Source: a virus. From it: a stretch of DNA of 52,006 nt. Of the stretch, positions 25,661 to 33,439 are shown one piece after another. The DNA lies in the IMG/VR virus record IMGVR_UViG_3300037497_000044, positions 1 through 52,006 of that record; one strand, 5' to 3'. Positions within the stretch are counted from its first letter, which is position 1. Each line of letters starts with the position of its first letter. The notes under the pieces were generated by a model that searched no databases, had not been told where the DNA came from, and was given only the letters and a program-made list of their open reading frames with translations. The position numbers and the translations under genes are program-made.

Positions 25661-26043
25661 CTCTCATCTCCCGTTGTGTATCGTCAAATATCCACAAGCA
25701 GATCGTTATCATGCTCATCGCCGTCAATCACGTCTGGCGTGATCGGTGTGCCATGGCAGTGGATCATTTTCTTTTTCTCTCCCTGTCAAAAATCCGTCAA
25801 CCGGCACGATGCCAGAGACTCAAAGCAGGCATCCAACGGCACCAAGATGCTCAAATTTCAAATTCTTGCAATTGTACCCAATGTACCAATTCTACCCATT
25901 CTTGAATACCTTCGTTAAATTCTAGTAAATTCTCTTATAATAATAATATATATTATATTCTGTTTAAGGCTTCTATAACTAAACGAAGGTGTTCAAGAAT
26001 GGCAACAATTGGTACATTGGCAAGAATTTCAACAATTGTGAAT
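25661..26043. repeat. AT-rich region with long inverted repeat, candidate replication origin
   Basis: 383 bases without a gene, just downstream of the helicase gene. Two 39-base arms, 25878-25916 and 25982-26020, are inverted copies with 35 of 39 positions alike. They enclose 65 bases that are nearly all A and T (with TTATAATAATAATATATATT). The likeness extends outward: left and right flanks both carry TTCAAATTCTTG- or CAAGAATTTCAA-type and CAATTGT words, with one 9-base insertion on the left. Such a layout, AT-rich unwinding zone between protein-binding repeats beside a replicative helicase, fits an origin. It could instead be a promoter/operator. The stretch 25661-25850 shows nothing I can name. 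Confidence 0.5.
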
Positions 26044-27591
26044 TTAGCATTTTTCTGCTCCATTTTGGTCCTCGTAGTCCCATTTCCAGGGTCCATTGCA
26101 CGGCCCTTTGCGCGGTTTTATCTTCAACATTGACTTAGCACGATTGAGCGTACTCTCTGATATTCCAGCGTTTCTTGCTTCTGACTTTATCACTGATGAG
26201 AGCACAGGACCGGACTTCAACTGATCTTCCAAAAACTCGACCGCAGCATCGAGTTCAGACCTCTCTTGAGCGGTTTTACACTGTGCAGCAAGCGCATCGT
26301 CTGCTAATGTCGGATCTGGCCTACTGTCCCATATAACTTTTGATGTCTCTATTTTTTCCGTAGGTTTTCCGTCTTTTTGCTCTTCCAACACAATTCCTTC
26401 GATTTTGAAGGCAAAACCGGAATTGTCGATGCCGATATTATTTTTGACCGACGTGAAAAGTCGCCATTCTTTTCGCGTAGGATGTTTGACTATCAGGTAT
26501 CCAGTGCGGGCTGACGCGATGAAACCAAGCGAACCAGAGATCGAATTCATGGCAGATCCGCTGGATTTGGCCAGATGGCTCACTACGATAACGGCGGTCT
26601 GGTGCCTGCCTGCAAGTTCTACAAGAGGGGCCAGTAATGCTCTGACATCGCTATTTTTGTACGAGTCAGCCTTGCCGACATATGCAGAGATGGGATCAAC
26701 TACCACCAGATCCGCCCCACCGATTTGTTTAATGAGGCCATCGAGTCGTACAATATCGGATTCCAGGTCAAATCCACGCCTCCTTTTTTTGCCGCCAGAG
26801 ACATCATTAATAGCATGGACGATATACACCCTCTCCATATCGGCACCGGCAGCGATCAAACGAGGCTTGATCGTCGTTGCTGCGTCATCTTCAGCAGTTA
26901 TCAGGATCACATTGCCCGGAGTCCGATACATTGTCCCGTCCGGCCACATCCCACCGGTAGTAACAACAGCGGCGTGGTGCAGGGAGATTTGGGATTTGCC
27001 AAGCCCAGGATCTCCAGCTTCAATCGTCAAAACACCTTTTGCGATTCGGTATTTCCACAGCCACGAAATTGGTGTGGCTATTATGTCAGACATGCACTGG
27101 TATTCAACATCCTGCGTACTGCCAGCCACGACGCCGGACCCTGACACAAGTCTATCTGTTGCAGCCCGTGCTGTTGATGCGAGAGCAAGCAGATGTATGT
27201 TTCTGTCTGCAGCATCCCGCGCTATCAGTAGTGCGTCGCTAGCTATGGCACGGCGCAGGGATTTTTCAAGCACAAGCCTGGCGTATGTCAGACAATTAGC
27301 GGAAGTAGGGACTGTTTCAAGCAGTGCGGCAAGATAGGCAGATCCGCCAATGGCTTTGAGCGCGGAGTTTTTTTGCAAAACGTGAGCCAGGGAGACAACC
27401 TCAATATCATCCCCTTTAGCGTGCATAGATAGCATCTCTTTCCAGACCGTAATGTGCGCCGGAAGATAAAAATCTGTTGGCTGGACGATTGCTGACGCGG
27501 CGGGAAAAAGCTCTGGATTGAGCAGAACAGCCCCGATAACTGACTGTTCTGCCGCATTATTCCAAATGGCGTTTGGATCGATTTCTTGCAT
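26044..27591 (-). CDS. Replicative helicase: DnaB N-domain joined to RepA-type RecA core
   Basis: 515 residues. Residues 8-115 match the DnaB N-terminal domain (NAAEQSVIGAVLLNPELF, FYLPAHITVWKEM, YLAALLETVPTSAN). Then a RepA/AAA_25 type core: Walker A GDPGLGKS at 193-200, ILITAEDD near 229, Walker B LVVVDPISAY near 295, and VVSHLAKS near 337. RepA-type hexameric helicases of plasmids lack the DnaB N-domain, so this is a chimera. The C-terminal 110 residues include a winged-helix-like part (SVIKSEARNAGISESTLNRA). It likely unwinds DNA at the phage fork and contacts host primase through the N-domain. ATG 27591 follows a strong hairpin. The candidate origin lies right behind it. Confidence 0.88.
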   Translation of the reverse strand: MQEIDPNAIWNNAAEQSVIGAVLLNPELFPAASAIVQPTDFYLPAHITVWKEMLSMHAKGDDIEVVSLAHVLQKNSALKAIGGSAYLAALLETVPTSANCLTYARLVLEKSLRRAIASDALLIARDAADRNIHLLALASTARAATDRLVSGSGVVAGSTQDVEYQCMSDIIATPISWLWKYRIAKGVLTIEAGDPGLGKSQISLHHAAVVTTGGMWPDGTMYRTPGNVILITAEDDAATTIKPRLIAAGADMERVYIVHAINDVSGGKKRRRGFDLESDIVRLDGLIKQIGGADLVVVDPISAYVGKADSYKNSDVRALLAPLVELAGRHQTAVIVVSHLAKSSGSAMNSISGSLGFIASARTGYLIVKHPTRKEWRLFTSVKNNIGIDNSGFAFKIEGIVLEEQKDGKPTEKIETSKVIWDSRPDPTLADDALAAQCKTAQERSELDAAVEFLEDQLKSGPVLSSVIKSEARNAGISESTLNRAKSMLKIKPRKGPCNGPWKWDYEDQNGAEKC

Positions 27592-27605
27592 GGATAAAAT
27601 ACCCC

Positions 27606-27681
27606 AAGGCCGCCCGGTGTTGGTACACCAGAGCGGGTGGCTGTTTAACTGGGATCGACAGATCGATCACCGAGCGGCCTT
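27606..27681 (-). promoter_or_regulatory. Hairpin leader of the helicase gene
   Basis: Arms AAGGCCGCCCGGTG (27606-27619) and CACCGAGCGGCCTT (27668-27681) pair over 14 bases with one mismatch. The inner 48 bases hold a further GGTGT/ACACC pairing. On the minus-strand mRNA, the stem ends only about 15 bases before the helicase ATG and abuts the GGGG that would be its RBS, so it could control translation. Confidence 0.45.
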
Positions 27682-27746
27682 GCAGGTCCGGGGGGAATCT
27701 CTTTGCCAACGCGCTTTTTTATCCTGTACCACCAGGAGATCAAATC

Positions 27747-27842
27747 TTACTGAAAAATCACCCAAAAATCAAGGATAAAATCCAGCAAACAGGCAAGAAA
27801 TATTGCCATGGCCATCAAGGCCACAGCTTGATTATCGCTCAT
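27747..27842 (-). CDS. 31-residue single-pass membrane protein
   Basis: ATG overlaps the upstream stop (ATGA). MSDNQAVALMAMAIFLACLL followed by DFILDFWVIFQ is one hydrophobic span with an acidic middle. GTAGG lies before the start. Too short to classify. Confidence 0.5.
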   Translation of the reverse strand: MSDNQAVALMAMAIFLACLLDFILDFWVIFQ

Positions 27843-28210
27843 GATTTACCTACGTTTTTTCTATCCTTCCACCAACTAAATATAGCTCTGGTAACCCCAA
27901 ACGCGACTGCACAAAGCACACAACCGGCCATAAACCAAGCTATCCAGTGCCACGGGAACAGGTAGCAAACTGCCACCATCAGGACAAGTCCGATCACTTC
28001 ACCAATAAGTTTTACGGTGGCGAGTTTCCAATCTGTGGATTTGGCAACTCTGTCCCGTCTCTCCAATTCGTCCAGGATGATCTCCCGCCTCAACTCCAAG
28101 GCTCTACGATAATTACCGTTTTCTGAAGCTTGAAATCTAAACCCCAACTCAAAGCACTCGCACCCCAACCTGTGCGACTCATTTTTTTGAACATCTTCAA
28201 ATTTTCTCAT
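27839..28210 (-). CDS. Two-span membrane protein
   Basis: 123 residues from ATG 28210, which has AGGGAAG eight bases before it. The N-terminal half is charged and helical (GCECFELGFRFQASENGNYRR, LELRREIILDELERRDRV). Then come two membrane spans: TVKLIGEVIGLVLMVAVCYL and WIAWFMAGCVLCAVAFGVT, close together, and a basic tail. No family known to me. Position in the replication operon suggests a membrane anchor or a host membrane modifier. Confidence 0.6.
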   Translation of the reverse strand: MRKFEDVQKNESHRLGCECFELGFRFQASENGNYRRALELRREIILDELERRDRVAKSTDWKLATVKLIGEVIGLVLMVAVCYLFPWHWIAWFMAGCVLCAVAFGVTRAIFSWWKDRKNVGKS

Positions 28211-28212
28211 CT

Positions 28213-28851
28213 TCAACACTTCCCTTTAATTTCAGTCAATTCGGCAAAATAATTGTCCAACGCATGGCCAGAGATCATGGCCCCAGTTTTTAATTTGGCG
28301 GTCATCACGTCATCCGCCGTCATCTCGACTCGATCTGGATAGATTCCGGTAATGTGGCCGCCGAACATCATGAGTGCTATTACCCCAGGAAGCGTATCAA
28401 TACCCTTAATCTCCGATGCCAAACTGATTCCATCAAACAGCGTTTTCCCATCCCATCCAGCGGATTTTAATTCCTTCCGATGGGTGGAAATTATCTGTTT
28501 GTATGCGTCGCGGGCTAGGCAAATTTCATTTTCAGACATCCCAGACAGTTTCATATCTCCATATCTCCTCATCATACAATCATGTACCGATTCCCTTGGT
28601 GGGCACCTTTTCAAGCAACCTGGGCACCAATATGCCCCACATTCACACATATCCCCCGATGGCTTGCCGAGTGGTCTACCACAGCCACACATTATTATCA
28701 CATACTCTTCACTTGTCCCGCATGAGCATCCATGATCTTGTTCCTGTTTTTTGTGTGAGTAATCATAGCCAAACCCATCGCAATCGCATCGCATTGGAGT
28801 CCCGTTGCATTTAGTCCACCCCGTCATGTTGCATTCCATGCAATCTCTCAT
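28213..28851 (-). CDS. Cysteine-rich protein of unknown function
   Basis: 212 residues from ATG 28851 (GGAG 8 bases before). The first 100 residues hold about 18 Cys in zinc-type pairs, among them MRDCMECNMTGWTKC, RCDCDGFG (like the CxxCxGxG zinc motif of DnaJ), MCGCGRPLG, CECGAYWCPGCLKRC. The rest is a mixed alpha/beta part (LARDAYKQIISTHRKELKSA, LPGVIALMMFGG). It may bind nucleic acid or proteins through zinc knuckles. No close family recognised. Confidence 0.6.
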   Translation of the reverse strand: MRDCMECNMTGWTKCNGTPMRCDCDGFGYDYSHKKQEQDHGCSCGTSEEYVIIMCGCGRPLGKPSGDMCECGAYWCPGCLKRCPPRESVHDCMMRRYGDMKLSGMSENEICLARDAYKQIISTHRKELKSAGWDGKTLFDGISLASEIKGIDTLPGVIALMMFGGHITGIYPDRVEMTADDVMTAKLKTGAMISGHALDNYFAELTEIKGKC

Positions 28852-28922
28852 TTCGGAAACTCCAGTGACAAATAGGCGCAATGACTGGCAACACTGCGTG
28901 ACGCACGTGTTTTAGATCCCAT

Positions 28923-30890
28923 TTAAATTACTCTCTCAACAAGTTTAACTAACCCACCATCGACGACATAAGCCGCCACACCAAACGACTGGCCAATTTG
29001 CTCAGCCCGGCCACGATTGCCAAGCATCGCCAGCACCGAGGGCACGCCAATCGTTTTCAGATATTTGATCATCCCGCTAATGCTTACGGTATCCAACATG
29101 CCAGTCTCATCGAACAACAACAGTCTACTCCCATCCAGTTTCGCAATCAAAATCTGCGCCGCAAACTGTGCCATTTGACGATGCCCACCAGACTGTAATA
29201 CATGCCGATACCCGCCAATCCGCAACTCCAGGCTGTCAGGGTCCATCGTGATAAGTGGCCACCCCGCCCCAGTCGAGATCTCGGCCAAGGTGGTTTGCAC
29301 CACATCCATCGCCTCTTTCATTTTTTTCGCCCGCAACCCTTCGGGACCAAGGATTTTGGCAACCGCCGTCCATGTTGTGACATCTCGGTGCAATGCGTCG
29401 GCGCGAGATTTTCTGTCAAACGCAACCAGAGCATTTTTTGCATCCACAAGTTTATTCTGCAAATTGGCCAGTGCCTCTGGCGTGACATTTCGCTTTGATT
29501 TGTCGGCCAGAAGAACGGATAGTTCTACTTTTGCTTTTTCAATTGCGGCGTTATATGCTCTGTTTACGTCCAGTACGCCGGTGTAATGGAATTTATTACG
29601 GTTCAACTCAGCGATCCGGTATTGTTTGTTCTCCTTGCAAGCCACAAGCTTTTGCCGCAGTGTCTCTTTAGCCATGCCAAGGGCCATGTTTGCCAGATTC
29701 GCTTGTTCAACGGTTGTGCCAATCAGATCGTTGGTTTCCTTGTTTTTCAGCTTGATTTTGCTGTTTTCAATCTCCACATCACGACGTTTTATCAAAGATG
29801 CGTCAATAACACTTTTTGGAGTTTCTTTGGCAAGTAACGCTCTTTTCTGTCCTTGCTTGCCTATGTCAGTACGGAGACCGACACCGCACGAGGGGCAATT
29901 AAAATCATGGTCCGACTCATCCGGCACGATAGGTATCGGCATAAATGGCACGACACTCGCTTGCAAAACCTCAATTTCAGCCGTCAAACGATCCCACTCA
30001 GCTTGTGCCTTTCCGACATCCAGCTTGTAACTGGCAGACTCCTCCGACTCTGCTGGCTCCTGCTGAGCCTTTAATAACTCTCCGTCGATACTCGCCAACA
30101 TAACTTCGTGGTCAGCAACATCGACAGGAACCTGTTCTGCCTTCGCCCGAACCGCATCTTCAAGGTGGCTATCAACAGCCAGCCGGCCAATTGCGTCGGC
30201 CACAGCAGTCTGCGCCCGTTCGACATTATGAGCCAGCACAGCCCGCCCAACTCCCGCTAGATAACCGACTGGCACCCACGATGCGGCCTTGACCTCGCCG
30301 TATGTCTCGCCGCCAGTCACCTCACGCCACGCGCCTTTATCTTGCGTTGCACGAGTTTGAGCGTGTAATGCCGCCCGGTTCCATGCGTCAGGTAACGACA
30401 TATTTCCCGACATGAAATTTCGCGTCCAGTCTGGCACGTTTCGGTCAACAAAAACCGCCAACCCTTTATCCAAATCCTCCAGCGACGGCATAAACTCCAT
30501 CCCCCGCCGACGCAACGCATCAGTAAGTAGCGACCGGCGGTCATTGATAGATATCGCCGCCCAATTGATCATCCCACACGCCATCGAGCTGGCCACACGG
30601 CCCAGAGTACCGTCTAATTTACCGGCGGGCCATTTAACTGTTGTTGAGTCTGCGCCAACTGACAGCGTTGCAGATGCCGCTTTGCCGCTGTTGTGGATTA
30701 GATCGGGGTACTCTCGTTTGAGCACCCCAGCGACATCGGCGCAACGAGTCGCGCAAATTGCCGCCGCACACAGCAAGGAGCTTTTCCCTTGGCCGTTCTG
30801 GCCAACCAGCAATGTAACTCCATCCCTTATTTCGATGCGGGCTTCCTTGATGCGACGAAAATCCTTTACTTCCAGTGTCATACTACTCAT
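28923..30890 (-). CDS. SMC/Rad50-like ATPase
   Basis: 655 residues from ATG 30890; AAGGGG stands 7 bases upstream, and a longer frame to 31091 would overlap the next gene. Walker A GQNGQGKSS at 30-38 in a RecF/Rad50-type N-lobe (LEVKDFRRIKEARIEI). A long helical middle carries FNCPSCGVGL near 330-339, a CxxC like the zinc hook of Rad50/gp46. The C-lobe has the signature LQSGGHRQMAQFAAQIL near 565 and Walker B RLLLFDET near 589. T4 gp46 and Rad50 partner with a nuclease; none of the SbcD/gp47 type is seen here, so it may work with the RecE-like or VRR-NUC nuclease. Role in recombination or end processing inferred. Confidence 0.85.
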   Translation of the reverse strand: MSSMTLEVKDFRRIKEARIEIRDGVTLLVGQNGQGKSSLLCAAAICATRCADVAGVLKREYPDLIHNSGKAASATLSVGADSTTVKWPAGKLDGTLGRVASSMACGMINWAAISINDRRSLLTDALRRRGMEFMPSLEDLDKGLAVFVDRNVPDWTRNFMSGNMSLPDAWNRAALHAQTRATQDKGAWREVTGGETYGEVKAASWVPVGYLAGVGRAVLAHNVERAQTAVADAIGRLAVDSHLEDAVRAKAEQVPVDVADHEVMLASIDGELLKAQQEPAESEESASYKLDVGKAQAEWDRLTAEIEVLQASVVPFMPIPIVPDESDHDFNCPSCGVGLRTDIGKQGQKRALLAKETPKSVIDASLIKRRDVEIENSKIKLKNKETNDLIGTTVEQANLANMALGMAKETLRQKLVACKENKQYRIAELNRNKFHYTGVLDVNRAYNAAIEKAKVELSVLLADKSKRNVTPEALANLQNKLVDAKNALVAFDRKSRADALHRDVTTWTAVAKILGPEGLRAKKMKEAMDVVQTTLAEISTGAGWPLITMDPDSLELRIGGYRHVLQSGGHRQMAQFAAQILIAKLDGSRLLLFDETGMLDTVSISGMIKYLKTIGVPSVLAMLGNRGRAEQIGQSFGVAAYVVDGGLVKLVERVI

Positions 30891-30900
30891 TTTCTTCCCC

Positions 30901-31275
30901 TTAAAAAACACATTCAAAAAGTTTAGCCTGTGGCCCACAATCCCCATCGGGGGCGCGTCTGGCAGCGCACGGAGCGTCTTGGCCGACCATAGCCCCATCT
31001 GTGTTGCGGATGCGGCAGAAATCAGGCTCATATATGTCTGTGAAGGCGCACTTTTCACAATCCAGCAGCAGATGCATCCCACCGCCTTCATCTACTGTAG
31101 CTGGCATACAATCACCAACCGCGTTGATAGATTCGCTACACCAAAACAGCTCATCAAGCATGCAGTTGCATTCCGTGAGCGTACGGACATGGCCATCCTC
31201 CATAGCAACAAGACCGTCAGCCCCTATTTCAGTCAGGTAGCTTCTGACGATTTCAATAACTTTTTTCGCGACCAT
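30901..31275 (-). CDS. Small protein with phage Cys motif
   Basis: 124 residues. The N-terminal half is helical (MVAKKVIEIVRSYLTEIGAD). The C-terminal half has CEKCAFTDIYEPDFC, then PCAARRAPDGDCGPQAKLFE. The pattern C-x2-C, C, C-x-A-R, CG-x-x-x-x-LF is a small zinc-type motif also seen in the 31846 gene and in many short phage proteins. Its function is unknown. It stands between the HTH gene and the ATPase gene. Confidence 0.65.
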   Translation of the reverse strand: MVAKKVIEIVRSYLTEIGADGLVAMEDGHVRTLTECNCMLDELFWCSESINAVGDCMPATVDEGGGMHLLLDCEKCAFTDIYEPDFCRIRNTDGAMVGQDAPCAARRAPDGDCGPQAKLFECVF

Positions 31276-31278
31276 TTT

Positions 31279-31509
31279 TCAATCCTCCTTCCCATAAACC
31301 GCACGGACGCGCTTGCCCTGGCCGGTGTATTTGTTGTTGTCAACGTACTCATACAATGTCTCTCGCCTCCATGCCGTCACTGGCAAGTTCGGCAGTGGCG
31401 CGGGAAGATCCCCTTTGTAAATGCGTTGATGGATCAACCTTGCGGAACAGCCTAATCTCTCTGCCAAAGCCTTAACAGTCACAACCTCTGGCAATCCTCG
31501 TGTATCCAT
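31279..31509 (-). CDS. Small HTH DNA-binding protein
   Basis: 76 residues. VTVKALAERLGCSARLIHQRIYKG is a helix-turn-helix of the excisionase/MerR type (a first helix, then LGCS turn, then the recognition helix with R-x-I). The C-terminus is basic (KRVRAVYGKED). AGGAGG RBS. First gene of the minus-strand early operon, directly after the divergent promoters, so it is a natural candidate for a regulator of that region. Could also be an accessory factor such as an excisionase, though no integrase is seen. Confidence 0.7.
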   Translation of the reverse strand: MDTRGLPEVVTVKALAERLGCSARLIHQRIYKGDLPAPLPNLPVTAWRRETLYEYVDNNKYTGQGKRVRAVYGKED

Positions 31510-31542
31510 CTGTCAAACCTCCTAAAGAAATTATTTTGAAAC

Positions 31543-31572
31543 ATGATAGGACCGTTCTTGGTCGCATGTCAA
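31543..31572 (-). promoter_or_regulatory. Early promoter, minus strand
   Basis: TTGACA (31567-31572 read on the minus strand), 18 bases, TATCAT (31543-31548). It is preceded upstream by TTCTTTTTTTC, an AT-rich element of UP-element type. Drives the HTH gene and the replication genes. The start of transcription would be near 31536. Confidence 0.7.
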
Positions 31573-31634
31573 GAAAAAAAGAAGTTCGCAGGGTGAAAAG
31601 TTTATTTTGCGTGAACTTCTTTTTTTTCTTGACA
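31567..31634. repeat. Inverted repeat shared by the two early promoters
   Basis: Arms 31567-31590 and 31609-31634 are near-perfect inverted copies (one extra T and a two-base insertion in the right arm) and include both -35 boxes plus the adjoining A-tracts. The promoters are thus mirror copies. The 18-base centre GGGTGAAAAGTTTATTTT is AT-rich. Likely a common binding site for a regulator or for RNA polymerase alpha subunits. Confidence 0.7.
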
Positions 31635-31658
31635 CTGCCGCCGGGCACAGTGTAGAGT
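31629..31658 (+). promoter_or_regulatory. Early promoter, plus strand
   Basis: TTGACA (31629-31634), 18 bases, TAGAGT (31653-31658), with CTTCTTTTTTTTC upstream. Same -35 box and same 18-base spacing as the minus-strand partner. Start near 31665. Drives the operon that begins at 31846. Confidence 0.65.
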
Positions 31659-31664
31659 CTGTCC

Positions 31665-31845
31665 CATCAGCAGTTAAGGGCAGGTAGGACCAACAACCAA
31701 TAGGAGCCAGCCATGAATAAAACCTAGTTTTGACACACCGGCCCGGCCAGACAAATTTATCAATGATTAAGGGTCAAAGGCATCGTGTCTGTCCGGGCTG
31801 GTTGTGTCTATTGGTTTTCAGTGGTTTAGGTTTAAGGAGAGAAAA
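31665..31845 (+). promoter_or_regulatory. Structured leader with a four-residue ORF
   Basis: About 180 bases before the first gene. Outer stem AACCAATAG (31695-31703) with CTATTGGTT (31808-31816). Inner stem GCCCGGCCAGACA (31741-31753) with TGTCTGTCCGGGC (31786-31798), one mismatch. A rival pairing of GCCAGCC (31706-31712) with GGCTGGT would break the inner stem. A mini-ORF, ATGAATAAAACCTAG (31713-31727, MNKT), has AGGAG six bases before it. The layout is like a translated attenuator or a protein-binding leader. No known riboswitch recognised. Confidence 0.45.
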
Positions 31846-32637
31846 ATGAGTGAGGAATATTGTATCAATTGCATACACATGCAGAAAAGAAACGAGGGTT
31901 ACATCTGCGTGGGGGCAGAGACAGACCTCGTGACCGGCGTTCCGGTCGACGTGCTTTGCTATGCGGCCCGGTCGGAACCGTACAGCAACACCGTGCCATG
32001 CGGCAAAGAAGGCCGGTTGTTCGTCGCCCGCAGCGAGGATGTAGTGCCGGTAGGTTGCTCGTCCTGCATCCATGAGACCGATGGCACTGTGAGTTGTTGT
32101 ACCTTCCACCGTGGGTTTCCAACGCCTTCATATCTGAATGTGAATTGCTCTGAGACTGGCCGGTGCGGCAAAAATTACGCTAATTTTTCACCAAAAAAGC
32201 CAGAGCCGACAACTCCCACGGTCGAGAGCGTTGCCGGTGAAAGAAAGCTGAAACTGCAAGCCATGATCGAGGAGCTTCGTGGCATGGATGAAACGAGCAA
32301 AGAAGTTGACTTTCTGTTTTTGCAACTGGTTGGCGCGTTCAGTTCGACGGCAACTTTGTTTATCGACAGTCTCAACGGGTGTACATTCGTTGACGACAAA
32401 AGAAAGAAGATACATGGAGTAACATGGTCCATCAACCATGCCTTGTACTACATGCCTTCAGAGTATCGCATAATGTTGATGCAAATGATATCTGAAGGCC
32501 AATGGATGGTTGGGTGGTGCAAAGTAGGTTCAAACTGGGAGTTCGTAACCCACCCTAACTCCCTCGCCATGGCCATCTGCATAGCGGTCCTGGCAGCACA
32601 TATTGATCTGATTGATGGAGAGGAGGAACAGAAATGA
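31846..32637 (+). CDS. Two-Cys-domain protein, early operon leader gene
   Basis: 263 residues from ATG 31846 with AAGGAGAG. The N-terminus has CINCIHMQKRNEGYIC, then LVTGVPVDVLCYAAR and PCGKEGRLF, the common phage motif C-x2-C-x-H ... LVTG ... C-x-x-A-R ... CG-x-x-G-x-LF. A second such piece follows (GCSSCIHETDGTVSCCTF, GRCGKNYANF). Residues about 115-263 are a mixed domain with a helical start (KLKLQAMIEELRGMDETSKE). Probably zinc-binding; the function is unknown. Its end overlaps the RecE-like gene. Confidence 0.65.
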   Translation: MSEEYCINCIHMQKRNEGYICVGAETDLVTGVPVDVLCYAARSEPYSNTVPCGKEGRLFVARSEDVVPVGCSSCIHETDGTVSCCTFHRGFPTPSYLNVNCSETGRCGKNYANFSPKKPEPTTPTVESVAGERKLKLQAMIEELRGMDETSKEVDFLFLQLVGAFSSTATLFIDSLNGCTFVDDKRKKIHGVTWSINHALYYMPSEYRIMLMQMISEGQWMVGWCKVGSNWEFVTHPNSLAMAICIAVLAAHIDLIDGEEEQK

Positions 32638-33428
32638 GCATGACTCCTGGTATTCACGAAAACATACCAAACCACGTCTACCACGCAGATGATGCGGTAG
32701 GTAAGTCGCGTTTGTGGAATATGCGGCGGTCTCCCGCATATTACCGATGGGCATTAGACAATCCGCCAAAACAGACGGAATCTATGGCGTTCGGATCGGC
32801 GGTCCACACGCTCTTTCTTGAGTCTGACAAGTTCCATGATGAGTACGCTATCTTTACCGATGGCGACCGCAGGGGTAAGGCATGGGAGTATTTTAAAGAT
32901 TTGCATTACGGGAAGACCATCCTGAAATCGTCTGAAATGGAACCGATAACAGATTGTGTCACCGCACTGCGGCATCAAAGGACTGTCATCGATGGCGGCG
33001 TGATCGAAATGACCGCTGTATGGAAGGATGGCGAGACCGGCATTTTGTGTAAATGTCGACCGGACGTTGCACACCCATCTTTGCTGTTGGATCTCAAAAC
33101 AACAACGTCAATCAATGCCAGTGATTTTGCAAGATCCTGTGCCACTCTTGGGTACGACCTTCAGGCACATATGTATTGCGAGGGGATCTACCACGCCACA
33201 GGCGAGAGACCGTCAGATTTCTATTTTCTGGCCGTCGAAAGCAGTCCGCCGTATCTGTCTGCAATCATGCGCACATCCATTGAGATGATGGCATCTGGTG
33301 AGGTCAAATTTCGTAAATATTTGCGGCAACTGGCAGAGTGTATTGAGAAAAATCACTGGCCAGGACCGGAAAGTTTATATCAAGACGGGCATGAGAGTAT
33401 TTTGATCAATTGGCCTTCGTGGGCATAG
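32634..33428 (+). CDS. RecE-like PD-(D/E)XK exonuclease
   Basis: 264 residues, ATGA overlap with the gene before. N-terminal NIPNHVYHADDAVGKSRLWN is the usual YHxDxxxSxS-type start of the exonuclease VIII C-terminal-domain family. GSAVHTLFLE (H58), then CRPDV (D144) and LLDLKTTTS (D153, K155), and YDLQAHMYCEG give the nuclease core. Such 5'-3' exonucleases make the 3' tails that annealing proteins use; the annealase-like gene follows 11 bases on. Length is close to the isolated nuclease domain of RecE. Confidence 0.88.
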   Translation: MSMTPGIHENIPNHVYHADDAVGKSRLWNMRRSPAYYRWALDNPPKQTESMAFGSAVHTLFLESDKFHDEYAIFTDGDRRGKAWEYFKDLHYGKTILKSSEMEPITDCVTALRHQRTVIDGGVIEMTAVWKDGETGILCKCRPDVAHPSLLLDLKTTTSINASDFARSCATLGYDLQAHMYCEGIYHATGERPSDFYFLAVESSPPYLSAIMRTSIEMMASGEVKFRKYLRQLAECIEKNHWPGPESLYQDGHESILINWPSWA

Positions 33429-33439
33429 AGGGGATAGGA

